Shown one piece after another: positions 10,548-21,499 of a DNA stretch of 64,000 nt; position 1 is the first letter of the stretch, and each line of letters opens with the position of its first letter. The DNA lies in the NCBI GenBank assembly GCA_028622995.1, contig JAJQJQ010000013.1, positions 2,108,001 through 2,172,000 on the forward strand, in the 5' to 3' direction. The position numbers and the translations under genes are program-made. Source of the stretch: Panagrolaimus kolymaensis. Its lineage: Eukaryota; Nematoda; Chromadorea; Rhabditida; Panagrolaimidae. The notes under the pieces are model-generated. The model had not been told where the DNA came from and did not search any database. It saw only the letters and a program-made list of their open reading frames with translations.

Positions 10548-12226
10548 ATGTTAATTAATTGTAAAGAAACTGAATTACTTTCTAATGAAAAGAAAGAAAA
10601 ATTATTAACGGCTAAAGTTGGAAAGGCAGCATTGAGAGTTGGTGATGAAACAATAAAAATTACTAAAGCTCGCCTTCTTGCTCCACGAAAATATGCATTT
10701 AGAGGTAAGTTAAAAGCTCAAAAAATTTCGTTAAAAAGGAATACGAAAAATATCATTTTTTTATTGAATTTTGTTTTTCAGCTGCGAATGGAAAATCGAA
10801 TGTTTTAAAAATAGTTGATACTAAAATTGGTAAATGGGTTGTTAGAGTTGATAAAGGACATGCGAAAGGAGCGTAAGATTTTTAAATTAAAATTTTATGG
10901 ATCTTATTTTTAAAAAATTGTAGGACAACCCCACACATAAACATTAATAAAGCCATCACTAAAATGCCGGATCCACATATTCCCATTTCGGCTGGAGCAT
11001 TAAAAACTTGTGAAGTTGTAAATAAAATTTCAAATAAAATGAATGTAAGAAATATTTTTTTTCTTGAATCTTTCTATTCTCTAAAAAATTTATGGAAACT
11101 TGCGTAATTTTTGGTTTATTTTTTTAATTATCGCTTCAAGACCTTATTTTCTTTGTGGAAGCGAAAATATTATTTGACAAAAATTTGTTTGGATTAATAT
11201 GATTTTAGGCTGCCAACAAATTCCTACTCCCAATTGCTATAGCCCTTGATAGCATTCGAATAGGACGTGCAATATATAAAGATTTTTTTTCAAAGAAAAA
11301 TAAAAAGAAATTTAAAAAACAACCAAAAGAAACCATTAAAACTGTTTCATCCGTTGCGGCTGGATGGAGTGGGGGATTTGCTGGTGGATATGCTGGAAGT
11401 CAAGCTGGTGCAGCTATTGGAGGTTTGATTTATAAGACTCTCACATTTGGCATAAAAATTATATATATTTTGCTTTATTATTTATTTAGGTGCAATAGGA
11501 GCTGGATTTGGCGGAGTTGGAGCAATTCCCGGTGCAGCTATAGGTGGAATAGCTGGATCTATTATTGGTGCAATAAGTCTTGGAATTGGAGCATCTATAG
11601 CAGCTGAAGAAATTGCAGAAAAAGTAAACAACATAATTTTTGTTGATGATGATAAAGAATCTAAAAATGGAAATAAACTGATAACCGAAAAATCTGAAAA
11701 AGAAAAAAATCCGGAAAAGAAAACAACTTTGATTTTATACGTTTGTGCTGCTTCTCAAACAACAACAACACCAGAAAATTTTAATTTCTTTCTTATTGAT
11801 ACCGAAAATTTTGAGGAAGAAATTCAACTTCAAGAATTATCTGATTTTGATATTCTTTTTAAAAACACCCTTGAAATTCTTAAAAATCAAATCAAATCTA
11901 TAGCTTTTAATGTAAATGATTTCAAATCATCTCCAAAATATCAAAACAAAGAAGAATTATGTGAGCATTTGAAAAAATTATGTGAAAATTTAAAAATCAA
12001 TAATTATCATTTTATTAATAATAAAACAGCAGCTTTAAATACGCACGGTAAAGATGATGTCGTTGCAGCAGCAGCAAATACATTTTCAAAAAGTGATTCT
12101 TCACCCGCCGTTCTCGTTCGTCGTGAAAAAAGAAGTATGAAAAATCTTGGAAAAATTTTACTTAAAAATAAATATAATGAATTCAAATTTTTTTGTAAAA
12201 AAAAGTTTTCACGATTCTTAAAATAA
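10548..12226 (+). CDS. glycine-zipper membrane-associated protein
   Basis: Exons 10548-10705, about 10781-10872, 10922-11044, 11210-11421 and 11491-12226 join in frame from MLINCKETE to RFLK. The middle holds a long Gly/Ala/Ser/Ile stretch (from WSGGFAGGYAGSQAG to GIGASIAAEE) with the G-x-x-x-G spacing of glycine-zipper transmembrane hairpins. Before it is the conserved-looking ISAGALKTCEVVNKIS and an ALDSIRIGRAIYKD helix. After it come a Lys/Glu-rich linker and a tail unique to this gene, ending with a basic RREKRSMKNL segment. There is no clear signal peptide. Glycine-zipper proteins of this layout are scattered through animals and bacteria, mostly without known function. Membrane insertion is an inference. 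Confidence 0.7.
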
Positions 12227-12387
12227 TATTATTTTAAAGATTTTGTAATTTTTCTAACAATTTTTCTTTGCTAATTTATTATTTATGGTATGTAAGATAG
12301 AAAATTTTTTTTCACAATGTCAGTAAATTTATTTTTGTGTCTGTCTTTCAACGATAGTTTTTAAAAGTTAACTATTTTATTTTTTAT

Positions 12388-13470
12388 TTAATAATCTACA
12401 ACATACGCATTAACTTGAGATAAACCAAAACAACGTTTAAATAATCTAAGAATAACCTCATGATATGGCTGAACAACAACAATGGTAACAAAATTATTGA
12501 ATAATGCAAAAAAATTTATTGGAATTAAACAAAAATTAATAAAAAAGCATGGATTTTTGTTGTTAAATAAAAATATTCCAAGAATAATAAGCAATGGAAT
12601 TCCAATAAAAACCAGGAACCCAATCAGTTGGATGTAAGTTAATCGAAGAAGCATACGATTTTTAAGATAATGTTGAATGGGAAGTTCAGGTCTTAAAGCG
12701 AGAAAAACTTGAATATTAAAACATAAATAAATTAGAGCTATAAAAATTCTTAAAAATGCACAAAGTCCAATAGCCACAATTAAAAATGGAATTAAATTAT
12801 TATTATTATTTGTTTCTGAATCAGCTAAAATAATTGTGGATACAACTTTTATTTTCGTTTCTAGACCAACAAAATTCTTGTTGAGATTAGCTAAAGCATT
12901 TTCAGGTGAAACAAAAAATAACGAAAATAAAGGTTTAAATAAAATTATTACTCCAGCAACAATAAGTCCACAAAATGAAATTCCAGTTAAAAAAACATAA
13001 ACAATTAAAGGTCGCTTTGAGACCAATTTCCCCACCGTTTGAATTGAATAATATTGCTGAATTGACATAGCCACGGTGGAATCCAAAAAACTCATACAAT
13101 GAAAAATTGTCATAGATATAATTAAAAATGAAATCATGGGCGGGAAAATATTTGCTAAACCCATTGGATAAATAATAAATTGTGGATGAAATATTATTGG
13201 TGAAAATAATGCAAATGTAAATTGGAAACATAAACCATGAAAAAGGTAGGAAATCAAAAACTTTTTAAAACTTTTCATTTCTTTTGGAGTTTGAGTGAAA
13301 ATTATGAGAAGAACTAAGAAAGTTGAAATAATAGTAAAAAAAGTTATTAAATAATTTAATGGACGAATAATAGAAACGAAAGTTTCATTAAAAACTTCGG
13401 ATGCATTGATTTTTGGTAGCTGCGGCGACAACGGCATTTTTTCGTCTGAAATTGATAGTTTTTGAAACAT
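12388..13470 (-). CDS. serpentine chemoreceptor, Srh-like, single exon
   Basis: One uninterrupted 360-codon frame. Seven hydrophobic segments can be counted, starting at about residues 39, 75, 105, 155, 225, 275 and 310. The layout TP-x-EM-x-x-FKKFL after TM1 and YPMGL before TM3 fits nematode receptors of the Srh/Str superfamily, and the end has QPYHEVILRLF, like the family's PYR motif. The role would be G-protein-coupled sensing of small molecules in sensory neurons (family knowledge). Most relatives have several introns, so the lack of introns over more than 1 kb is unusual here, but no lesion is seen. An acidic and asparagine-rich loop (ADSETNNNNN) lies before TM5. Confidence 0.7.
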   Translation of the reverse strand: MFQKLSISDEKMPLSPQLPKINASEVFNETFVSIIRPLNYLITFFTIISTFLVLLIIFTQTPKEMKSFKKFLISYLFHGLCFQFTFALFSPIIFHPQFIIYPMGLANIFPPMISFLIISMTIFHCMSFLDSTVAMSIQQYYSIQTVGKLVSKRPLIVYVFLTGISFCGLIVAGVIILFKPLFSLFFVSPENALANLNKNFVGLETKIKVVSTIILADSETNNNNNLIPFLIVAIGLCAFLRIFIALIYLCFNIQVFLALRPELPIQHYLKNRMLLRLTYIQLIGFLVFIGIPLLIILGIFLFNNKNPCFFINFCLIPINFFALFNNFVTIVVVQPYHEVILRLFKRCFGLSQVNAYVVDY

Positions 13471-14388
13471 AAAAAATTCAAAACCAAATATTTAGTTTAA
13501 AAAAATGACGAATAAAATTTTTTAAGAAAAAAATAAAGAATAAGATGCTGCTTTCTGCAGAACTTTTTCTTTGGTTATAAAAAAATATTAAAAGTTTTGT
13601 CTGAAAAAAAAAGTAAAAGACTTTTTCTTAGAAAAACAAATTTTTCAGCTGTTAAAAAATATTTTCTTTTAGCAAAGCAAAAATTAATGGAAAAATATCC
13701 AATTCTCAAGAGTTTAGAAAGAAAGAAAAGTTAATGGAAAATGCTAAACTTACTGACTAATCTTAATAATAAAACCTCTTTTTTAATTAGGCATTTATTT
13801 TATTTTATCAAACTCCAAAGGGATTTTATTATATAATACATAAAAAGGCAGGTGGAAGTAAAAAAATAAATAAAAAGGTGTTTTTTAAAAATTATTATTT
13901 GGTTTTGGGCTACAAAGTATTGATTATAGCATAAATAAAACTTACAACAGCAGCAAAAACAGTAAAAAAGTAAAAAATTTATGGGAAAATTTTAAAGCAA
14001 AATATATAAAATAAAGAAAAATAATATTACATCGTTTTTGCAAGCATTACATTTTTTCGCCACGTTTTTCGAATTGTGGACGTGCAGATTTATAATGATG
14101 GATTACATTATGGATGGCAATATTCATCCTAACAAAATAAAGACATTACCTTTGGAGTTTATAAATTTTGGGAATGGCCCAAATTTGTTTTGATAAAACT
14201 GCAAAAGATGTTTTTTTTCTATTTTGAATCAAATTTTATTTTAATTATTACTATCAAATTTATGTAGGATCATTCAAAAAAAGCTAATAGTAAGCAAAAT
14301 TTTTCTTTAAAATCAATTTACGTTTTTTAAAGCGAGTCAAAAACTAGAACCACGAAAATAAACAAAGGATTTTATTTAATTAATAATT
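13471..14388. other. intergenic, one weak candidate exon
   Basis: Mostly AT-rich spacer. The only coding-like piece is at 14047-14129 on the minus strand, listed separately. Confidence 0.4.
14047..14129 (-). other. possible terminal exon, unrecognised
   Basis: The frame encodes HHYKSARPQFEKRGEKM before a TAA, a composition unlike random AT-rich DNA. It follows an AG at a TTTTGTTAG acceptor. A possible preceding exon (14199-14151, containing KQIWAIPKIYKLQ) would join in frame through an intron of only 21 nt, shorter than normal. It may be a remnant rather than a gene. Confidence 0.22.
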
Positions 14389-16072
14389 TTAATCATTAAA
14401 TTCTTCATAATCTCCATCTTCTAGCCATCGTCTCCATCGCCTTACAACTTCTTCAACATTGGATCGCCAAAAAATAACTTTATATTTTATCCATGGTTCA
14501 TTTGTGAATGATCTGAAGAAGATAAAAGGTTTATAGTTTTGATTTTTTTTGTGGATGCAAATATTTTTATACATACCTATAAGTTTCACAAATTTCATTT
14601 TGAGGTTCATCCATAAATAAATATAAAGCATGGCGAACAACCTAAAATTATTTAATTTAAAAAGCTTCAAACTTTGAAAAAAAGAGTTTAGTTTTTTCTT
14701 TAAAAATTTAAATATTTTTAAAAATTTACTTTAGTGACAACTATCGCATAACGTTGACCACATTTAGATGTGCCATAAATGGTTGAACCAATTTCCCAAC
14801 CAAAATTCCAACCATTTTTTGCTTCATTTACAATATTTTCAAAGGCATACCAATTTCGATTTGGTGAAAGAGTTGTAACCATTAAAGGCTAAAAAAAATA
14901 AATAAATATATAAATATTTAAAAGATTTTTTGTATAATACTTTTTTTTTGTGAATGAATAAAACCAACTTTGCGAATTTCATTAATATTTTCAAGTTTTT
15001 CTTCAATTTCTTTAACAAAATTTTCAATATGCTCATATCGTTTTGTAAGGTTATCAGCTCCATGAACTTCACCAAACATAAGGTTTTCACAAATTGGAAA
15101 GGCAATTAACTAAAAAAATAAATAAATTTTTTGGGTAGTTTTTTTAAACACGATCGCATCTTTTTTTTGTTGCAAAAAAAGTGTTTCACAGAGAAAATTA
15201 TTATTTTTAGCTTTTTCGCTACGAGACTCAAGGATAATGAATTATAATTAGGATTAAGCTTAAAAAACAAATCTACCAATTGTTTCATCATATTTTTATA
15301 TAATAATTCAATTTGGAAAAATGCTTCATCGCTATAATGTTTGGATTCAAGTTGGTTTAGAATTACACCACCATCCAATAATGTTTGCATATTCTATAAA
15401 TTTTTTTTATTTTGCTTAACTCTTACATACATAAAAAAAAAGAAATCTAAATTTACCAGAAAAATTGATTCAACTCCAATGGTTTGACAAGTGATATTTA
15501 ATTTATGTTTGAGGGTTGAAGTTCGTCCTTTGAAATATAATTCAATGTGACCCATAAGTTGATTAACCAAAAAAGTAACCTTCTATAAAAGTAAATTTAT
15601 TAAAATTAAAGTTTTAAAAAAACCTTACATCTTGAAAGATTTGATCACTAATAAACCCTTTTAAATCTTGAATTTGTTCACTAATTTCATTTAATTTATT
15701 AATAATTAAATTTGTCATTGATTCCAATTTTTGCATTACAGGATCCTAAAAAACTTGTCTTTATAATTTCTGCGAATCTATTTTTTTTCTGGGACTTACT
15801 TCTTTGGGAAATAAAATATCTTTACCAAATGTAAATGCCATTCCAATTCCATTACTACATAGTAAAAGTTGGGAAGCAATTTGAGTGACACTATTTATAG
15901 GTAAAATATCAACAATTTCTTTCATATTTTTTGCTATTTCTGTTGCCACTTCAATATCATCCGAATTAATTGCATTAGCAATTTCCATTGAAGCTTGTTG
16001 GTGGGTATAACTAATTTGGAAAAAAGAAATGGCGACAATGAAAAAAAGTCCATTAAAGAAAGCTAGTTTCAT
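14389..16072 (-). CDS. secreted helical protein, unrecognised
   Basis: Multi-exon gene starting at 16072 with a signal peptide (MKLAFFNGLFFIVAISFFQIS). Clear exons are 16072-15800, 15745-15629, 15582-15457, 15393 to about 15224, about 15108-14955, about 14887-14730, about 14642-14575 and about 14513-14389. Early exon lengths are multiples of three (273, 117, 126). The chain looks mostly helical, with ESMTNLIINKLNEISEQIQD as a probable coiled coil, few cysteines, and a C-terminal part containing NGWNFGWEIGSTIYG and a basic-acidic end (RRWRRWLEDGDYEEFND). No family comes to mind. The extracellular location is inferred from the signal peptide. Confidence 0.65.
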
Positions 16073-16089
16073 CCTTGAAGGGAGTGAAA

Positions 16090-16886
16090 GCGGCTATCAA
16101 ACAGTTTATATAAAAATGGATTCCCCAGTTACTGACTGCTGCTCCACTATTTTTTTAAAACAGATCAAAGTAACGCATTAAAAACATTTATTAAACACAA
16201 ACTTTCTTTTATTTTGTTTTATATCAAAATATTTATCATTATTCATCGATGAACATTGCAATGATTTGGCAAATTAAAAAAACCGCAAAAAAAAAAAATA
16301 AAAGCAAAAAGAAGCTTTTTAAACGAATTAATCATTCAATTATTGAGCTTCTCAATTTCCTTTCTTCCTTTTTTGACTTTTTGATAAGAAAATAATAATA
16401 ATAGAAATATGTTATTCATGTTCCAAGAAAATAGTTTAAAAATGAACGTTGTTCCAATCATATTCCATGAAAAATATTGTTTTTCAATAAAATTAAAGAG
16501 CTAATAAAAGTAATGATAAAAACCTTTTAACAAAAAAAGAAAGACATTTACAATTCATTAATAAAAATTGTATCAGAGAAAGCCTTAAAGTATGGTATCT
16601 CATTTAAAAGAATTACAAAATGTGGGAATGTTTAGAAAAAAATGGGTCAAAATTTGAAGCCCAAATGAAACACAACACCGATAAATGAAAATCATGTCAA
16701 CAACATACACGAAGAAGTGGTTAAAAAATAAATAGTATTGATGGTTGATGTTCATAAACTCATTAAACAATGGGGGAATGCTTTCAAAAAAATTTATTAT
16801 AAAAAAATAAAAAACTGTTTTGTTAAAAAGTTTTTTTGTTGATGAAGCAAGAGAAGAAGAAAAAAAGTTTTGCGTAAAATTCAAGA
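16090..16886. other. intergenic, nothing recognised
   Basis: AT-rich spacer between the secreted-protein gene and the GC-rich hAT-type element. Short open frames here have simple, low-complexity composition. Confidence 0.45.
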
Positions 16887-16894
16887 GTTTTTAC

Positions 16895-17297
16895 CAGTGT
16901 TGTCACGCCGCCGCCGCCGGCGGCGGCGGCGGCGGCGGCGGCGAATATTTTGGATTGGCGGCGGCGCCGCCGTCGACGGCGATACAAAAAATTTAGTTTG
17001 AGAAATTATCAAAGGGATAACCAAGGCAATTATTTTTTCAGAATTTCCTAAATTCAACGTGATTTCTTCTTTGGTATATTTTTTCTCGATATTAGAGCAA
17101 TCCAAAGAGATATGAGGACCAAACAATAATGTTCTAATTTTTTTTTGAAAAATTTTTAAAATCCAAAGGGTCCTCCCTTTGGTAAAGTTTGTACTACAAA
17201 TTAACGCCGCCGGCAGCGCCGCCATCGCCGCCGCCGCCGCCGCCGCCGGCGGTGGCGGCGGCGGCGGCGGCGATGAAATAAAAATATGACAACACTG
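16895..17297. mobile_element. 403-bp hAT-type MITE with GCC-repeat ends
   Basis: The ends are perfect 11-bp inverted repeats, CAGTGTTGTCA at 16895-16905 and its complement at 17287-17297. They are flanked by an exact 8-bp direct repeat GTTTTTAC (16887-16894 and 17298-17305). An 8-bp target duplication and a CAG-starting terminal repeat are hallmarks of hAT transposons. Inside each end lie long runs of GCC/GGC trinucleotides that can fold back on one another. No transposase is encoded, so the element is non-autonomous. The minus-strand poly-Ala/Arg frame across it is an artefact of the GC repeats. Confidence 0.85.
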
Positions 17298-17623
17298 GTT
17301 TTTACTCCGACGGCTTTTGTAGGGAACACAAAGATGCTTCAAACTGTTCCCTGAAATTGATGCCTTCAGAAAATCAAGCATCTTCGTCAGTTTTTTTATT
17401 TTCCTTTCTCCTTGCAAAAAAACAAACAAGCTTTTTTCTATGGTAATTTTTTTTACTTCAAAACTTTGTTGTTCATCCAAAAAAAAATGTGGAGTAAATT
17501 TATGGTAATTTTTCTTGCCTTTTCATTTTTCTAACACGTCACACTTTTTCTTTCTCATTATTTTCATTGTTCATTTTTCAGTTTCAACTTCTTGCTCGCT
17601 TGGTTGCTCGCTGAATACAAAAA

Positions 17624-18495
17624 ATGTTGCATCGTCATTTATGGTTGTTTACTGCAATTTTTATTCATCTTTCTATTCTTACACCATGGATTGCTGCTTC
17701 TCAATATTGTGTTAAACCTAATGAACTTCGAAAAGGAAATGGTCAATTACAAGTTTCTGGAACAATCAAATGTGATGGCAAAGAACTTTATGGTGCTTAT
17801 GTTCAATTGGTTGATAATTTCCGTATGTTTTACTTTGTTTTCTCTCTTTCTTTGTTGTTGTTGTCTCTCATCATTTGACATAAAAATGAAGAGTGTTGTG
17901 TTGATGTATTACAATATTGTCTAATATTATTATCGCTTTTAGAAGCTGTAAATGATGTGGTTGCTCATGGACATACTTCTCGTAAAGGTGGATATAGTGT
18001 TAGTGGACAATATTATTATTATGCTGATACTGATTTGGAACCTGCTAAAGGATCATGGCAAGTTGTTATCTACAGTTATTGTGGTATCGCCTATGAAGAA
18101 AAGAATGTGAGTTTCTTTCATCGATATTGTCTCTATTTCTTGAGTTTTGTTTGGTTGTTTGAAGCACGCTTATCATGTTTATAGCTAATATGAGCCTGCT
18201 TCTGCTTGTCATAGTCTGTAATTAGCAATTTGTATGTACCTGCTATTATGTTTTATACCTTCCTTTTGCTCATGTATTTATGTTTCATTCATCTGTTTTG
18301 TTTTTTTAGCAATGTCATCGTGTTCATAAACGTACAATTTACGATGGAGATGGACGAGACTGCTTAGAATATACCAATGGTGCTGCTAAACAAATCAAGC
18401 TTCAAAAAGATATTGATATTCCAAAACTTGCAAGTACTCAAGATTCTGGTGATGATGAATCTCATATTATCTGTCTTGATGGTAGAAAGGCGTAA
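17624..18495 (+). CDS. transthyretin-like (TTR) secreted protein
   Basis: Exons 17624-17822, 17943-18106 and 18310-18495 total 549 nt, giving 182 residues. After a signal peptide (ending about WIAAS) the protein has the layout of the nematode TTR-like family: VSGTIKCDGKELYGAYVQL, then TSRKGGYSVSG, then a strand ending YSYCGIAYEEKNQCHR. Four or more cysteines in the mature part are consistent with the family's disulphides. TTR-like proteins are abundant nematode secreted proteins; some act as ligands or bridging molecules, but most are uncharacterised. An AATAAA follows at 18540-18545. The tail (about 45 residues) after the core is acidic and unusual. Confidence 0.85.
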
Positions 18496-18539
18496 TAGTA
18501 AAATGTAAATGTACAAATGGATTAACTATAATCATGCTT

Positions 18540-18545
18540 AATAAA
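18540..18545 (+). terminator. polyadenylation signal of the TTR-like gene
   Basis: AATAAA 45 bases after the stop codon, followed by T-rich sequence. Confidence 0.5.
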
Positions 18546-18751
18546 GTTATTTTTTTGTATGTGTTCTTTTTGTTTATTGTTTTATCGTTTTACATGTACT
18601 TTGAAACATTGTTCTTGTGTTAATAGGAAGAGGTTTATTATTTAGCATGGCCAGCTTGTCGTGTAATAGTAGTTCGTATATGCAGCGTTTCGTTAACTGT
18701 AACCTTTCTCATACATGGAATAGGATTAGCTGTAATCTTGCGCGATTGTTA

Positions 18752-20555
18752 TCAATATCTTTCACCACTCATTTCAAAGTTGCTTATTGCGTTGTTGTTT
18801 GGAGTGTTTTTGACCATCACAAACAAACATTTAAACCACCAAGCAACCATCGCAGAACGATAACTATGAATAGAAACGATTGTAAAAATACTATTAAAAA
18901 CAGCAATCCATGGATATAATAAAAAGAAGAAAATGAATAAACTTCGATTATAATGTTTGATAGTCATTCCAAAAACGCATAAAAGTAAAGTATTTAAACA
19001 ACAAATTACTGGAATAATTGTCTAAAAAAACTTTTCACATATGATAGCCGTGTGTAATTTTGGGGGTTAGTAAATAACTCACTTGAAGCATGAGTCGTCG
19101 AATAAGTTGGTTATGCATTTCAAGAGTTTTGGATCGCATTAAAAAATGATGAAGTTTAAGAAATATTTGGATTTTATAAAGGGTGTAAAATATCACGATT
19201 AAACCGATGATGCTGAATCCATTTAAAGTAATCACGTGAACGATTAAGGTGCTGGATAACTAAAAATTATTGGATGATGGTTTCACACAGACAAAAAACA
19301 AATATTCGAAGGTTAAAGTATTGCCATTTTACAAAGCTTTCTTTAGCTAAATTTAAAATCAATTGTTTCTGTAAATCAAACAAAGCTTTATTTTTTTGAA
19401 GAATAAACAAAATTAGAGAAGGCACAACTTTTGATGCAAGCAAATAGGATTAAATAAAAGTTGCGAAAAGGTAAAACACTTTTTGAGAAGTTAGTTTGGG
19501 CGCATTTTAAACAGGGGATTATGAACTTTTAATAATGTAAATATTGCTTGCTTTCCTGTTATCAAAGGGTGATGCAGCAATGCACAAGCATACTGAAGTT
19601 GTAAAATGAGAGGATTACGAAAAGTTAAAGATATTTGTTTTGGTTTGACTTTGTCAATTAGCTAAAGCATTCTTTTTTGCCTGCAAAGGTTCGCTAATCT
19701 TTGAATTTTCATCGCTAAAGTGCTTTTTTAACCAATGAAACAAGTGTTGCAATATTTTTTATTTCCTAACTAAAGTAAGTTTCCGACTTTAAAATCCAAA
19801 GTTACTTACAATTTCCATAACACAAAATTGATTTTTATTTTCATCATCTTTCCAAATAGGAATGGTATCAAATATTGCTTTAGCTTCAGGTTGATTATTT
19901 ATATTATCACAACCCAAAACATAAAACCATCCACTTAAAATAACTGCGATAAATATTATAAAATATAATGGAATCATAATTCTTTGTGGAAGGGCTCGGT
20001 TTCTAAAAACTTTGATGGATAAAAGATTTTTGAGTTTAGAAGTTTATTAAAAAAAACCTGCAAAGTTTATAATATCTTGAAAGACATTGCAAAGGAATGG
20101 ACCGAAATGAAAAGCTATAAACGAATGCATAAATAGGGGGTGTGGCACATTTGAGTTTTCCAGGAAGGAAAGAAAAGAATTTTTGACATCCTCGAACAAA
20201 AAGATATGGATATTCTGGGATAACATGCTGCAGCATTATCAACAATTATGGATTTCATAACTTTTGGTTGTTATTTTTTGTTGATAAAAACTTACGATCT
20301 GAAAATTATGTATAAATTAATAGATAAGAATCCAAGTACATGGGAAAAAAGGGGGCTTACTTGTTGCATTAAAAAATACACCGTCGCTGCAATTAAATCC
20401 AATATAGCTGATTGAAGTAAAATTCGACTATAACGTTTCATATTTTTTTCAGTTTTAGTTAAAATTAAATATATTTCTAAAATATTTAGCAACCATGCTA
20501 AAATAAATGCAATCAAAAATGACCAATTTGAAAATTCGATCACTTCTGGAATCAT
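18752..20555 (-). CDS. serpentine chemoreceptor, Str/Srd-like, five exons
   Basis: Exons 20555-20361, 20227-20058, 20002-19810, 19259-19083 and 19021-18752 total 1005 nt, giving 334 residues with no internal stop. Seven hydrophobic segments are seen. Family-typical features are NILEIYLILTKTEKNMKRYS after TM1, the RYYKLCR-x-R motif after TM3, two cysteine-bearing loops (LGCDNI, QFCVMEI), an EMHNQLIRRLMLQTIIPVIC run into TM6, and the TM7 end SIHSYR. The second exon uses the acceptor CTGCAG at 20233-20228; the earlier AG does not keep the frame. The third intron (530 nt) is the longest. Expected role: chemosensory G-protein-coupled receptor in the ciliary membrane of sensory neurons (family knowledge). 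Confidence 0.8.
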
Positions 20556-21499
20556 CGGTTTTTTTGTTTGCTAAAAATAAAAAAGGTTTATTTTTTTTTT
20601 TTGTGTGAATTTTGCTTTCTCTGACAAACACACGACTAACAAAAGCTACAAATTTTAAAAAGGTGGAGAAAAGGTAAAAAAGCAATTTTATAAGTTGCTT
20701 TTTATCTTTTTTTTTTCTTTTACTTAAAATCAAATTAATTCTTTTTTTTATAATAAATACACAAAAATAACAAGCAATTAATTTATAAAATCTCTTTTTT
20801 TCCTTTTTTGTGTCAATATGGCTAACTACAAAAAATCTTTTACTCATACATAAATATTTCTTCTCTAAGGAATAAGATAGAAAGAATACAGTATAGGGAA
20901 TTGAAGAGAAAAAAAGTGGATTAAAGCTATATGTTAGTTACTACATGCGTGTGTTGTTATATTTTAATTAATGGTTTTTAAATATCATCCAACCTAAAAA
21001 TATGTATAATAAAAAAAAGAAAATTAGTTTTAGTTTGACCTTATTTATTTTTTTCACAGAAAACTAAAACATCAAAGCTTAAGCTTATTACCGTAGCACA
21101 AATCTAACCCATTTTGTTCAAGTCGATTATTAGGGGAATAAAATGACGTGACTTAGAAAAGCTTTTTTATTCACGTAAAAAAAGGGCATATGGTTAATAA
21201 AATGACAAATTTTGAAGATAAAATTAATCAACAGAAAAGTCGCCATTAGAAAAATATCTCTTGATTGAAAATTTGTTGTTAGTTAAACTTTATTTTAGTG
21301 AAGCAATGGAGATTTTGAGTTTGTAACATAAGTAATGGAACTTCAATGACTTATTAATAACTATGTTTCTCAAATAATATTGTTAATCAGCTTAAAAAAT
21401 CATAGAAACCATTTTATTGAACCAAAGACAAAAAATACATACATCCAACAACAAAAAATTTATAAAAACCATCAATTTTTCACTCTTTCCAATTATTTA
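20556..21499. other. intergenic, nothing recognised
   Basis: AT-rich spacer with pyrimidine and purine runs. The open frame on the minus strand at 20455-20847 is lysine/phenylalanine-rich and lacks splice partners. Confidence 0.45.

Noticed and set aside
12935..13231. 98-codon minus-strand frame within the Srh-like receptor
   Set aside because: Out-of-frame shadow of the receptor gene.
16881..17480. 199-codon minus-strand frame with poly-Pro, poly-Ala and poly-Arg runs
   Set aside because: It is simply the translation of the GCC/GGC repeats of the hAT-type MITE and its flanks.
20455..20847. 130-codon minus-strand frame upstream of the receptor gene
   Set aside because: Overlaps the receptor's first exon in another frame and has low-complexity composition.
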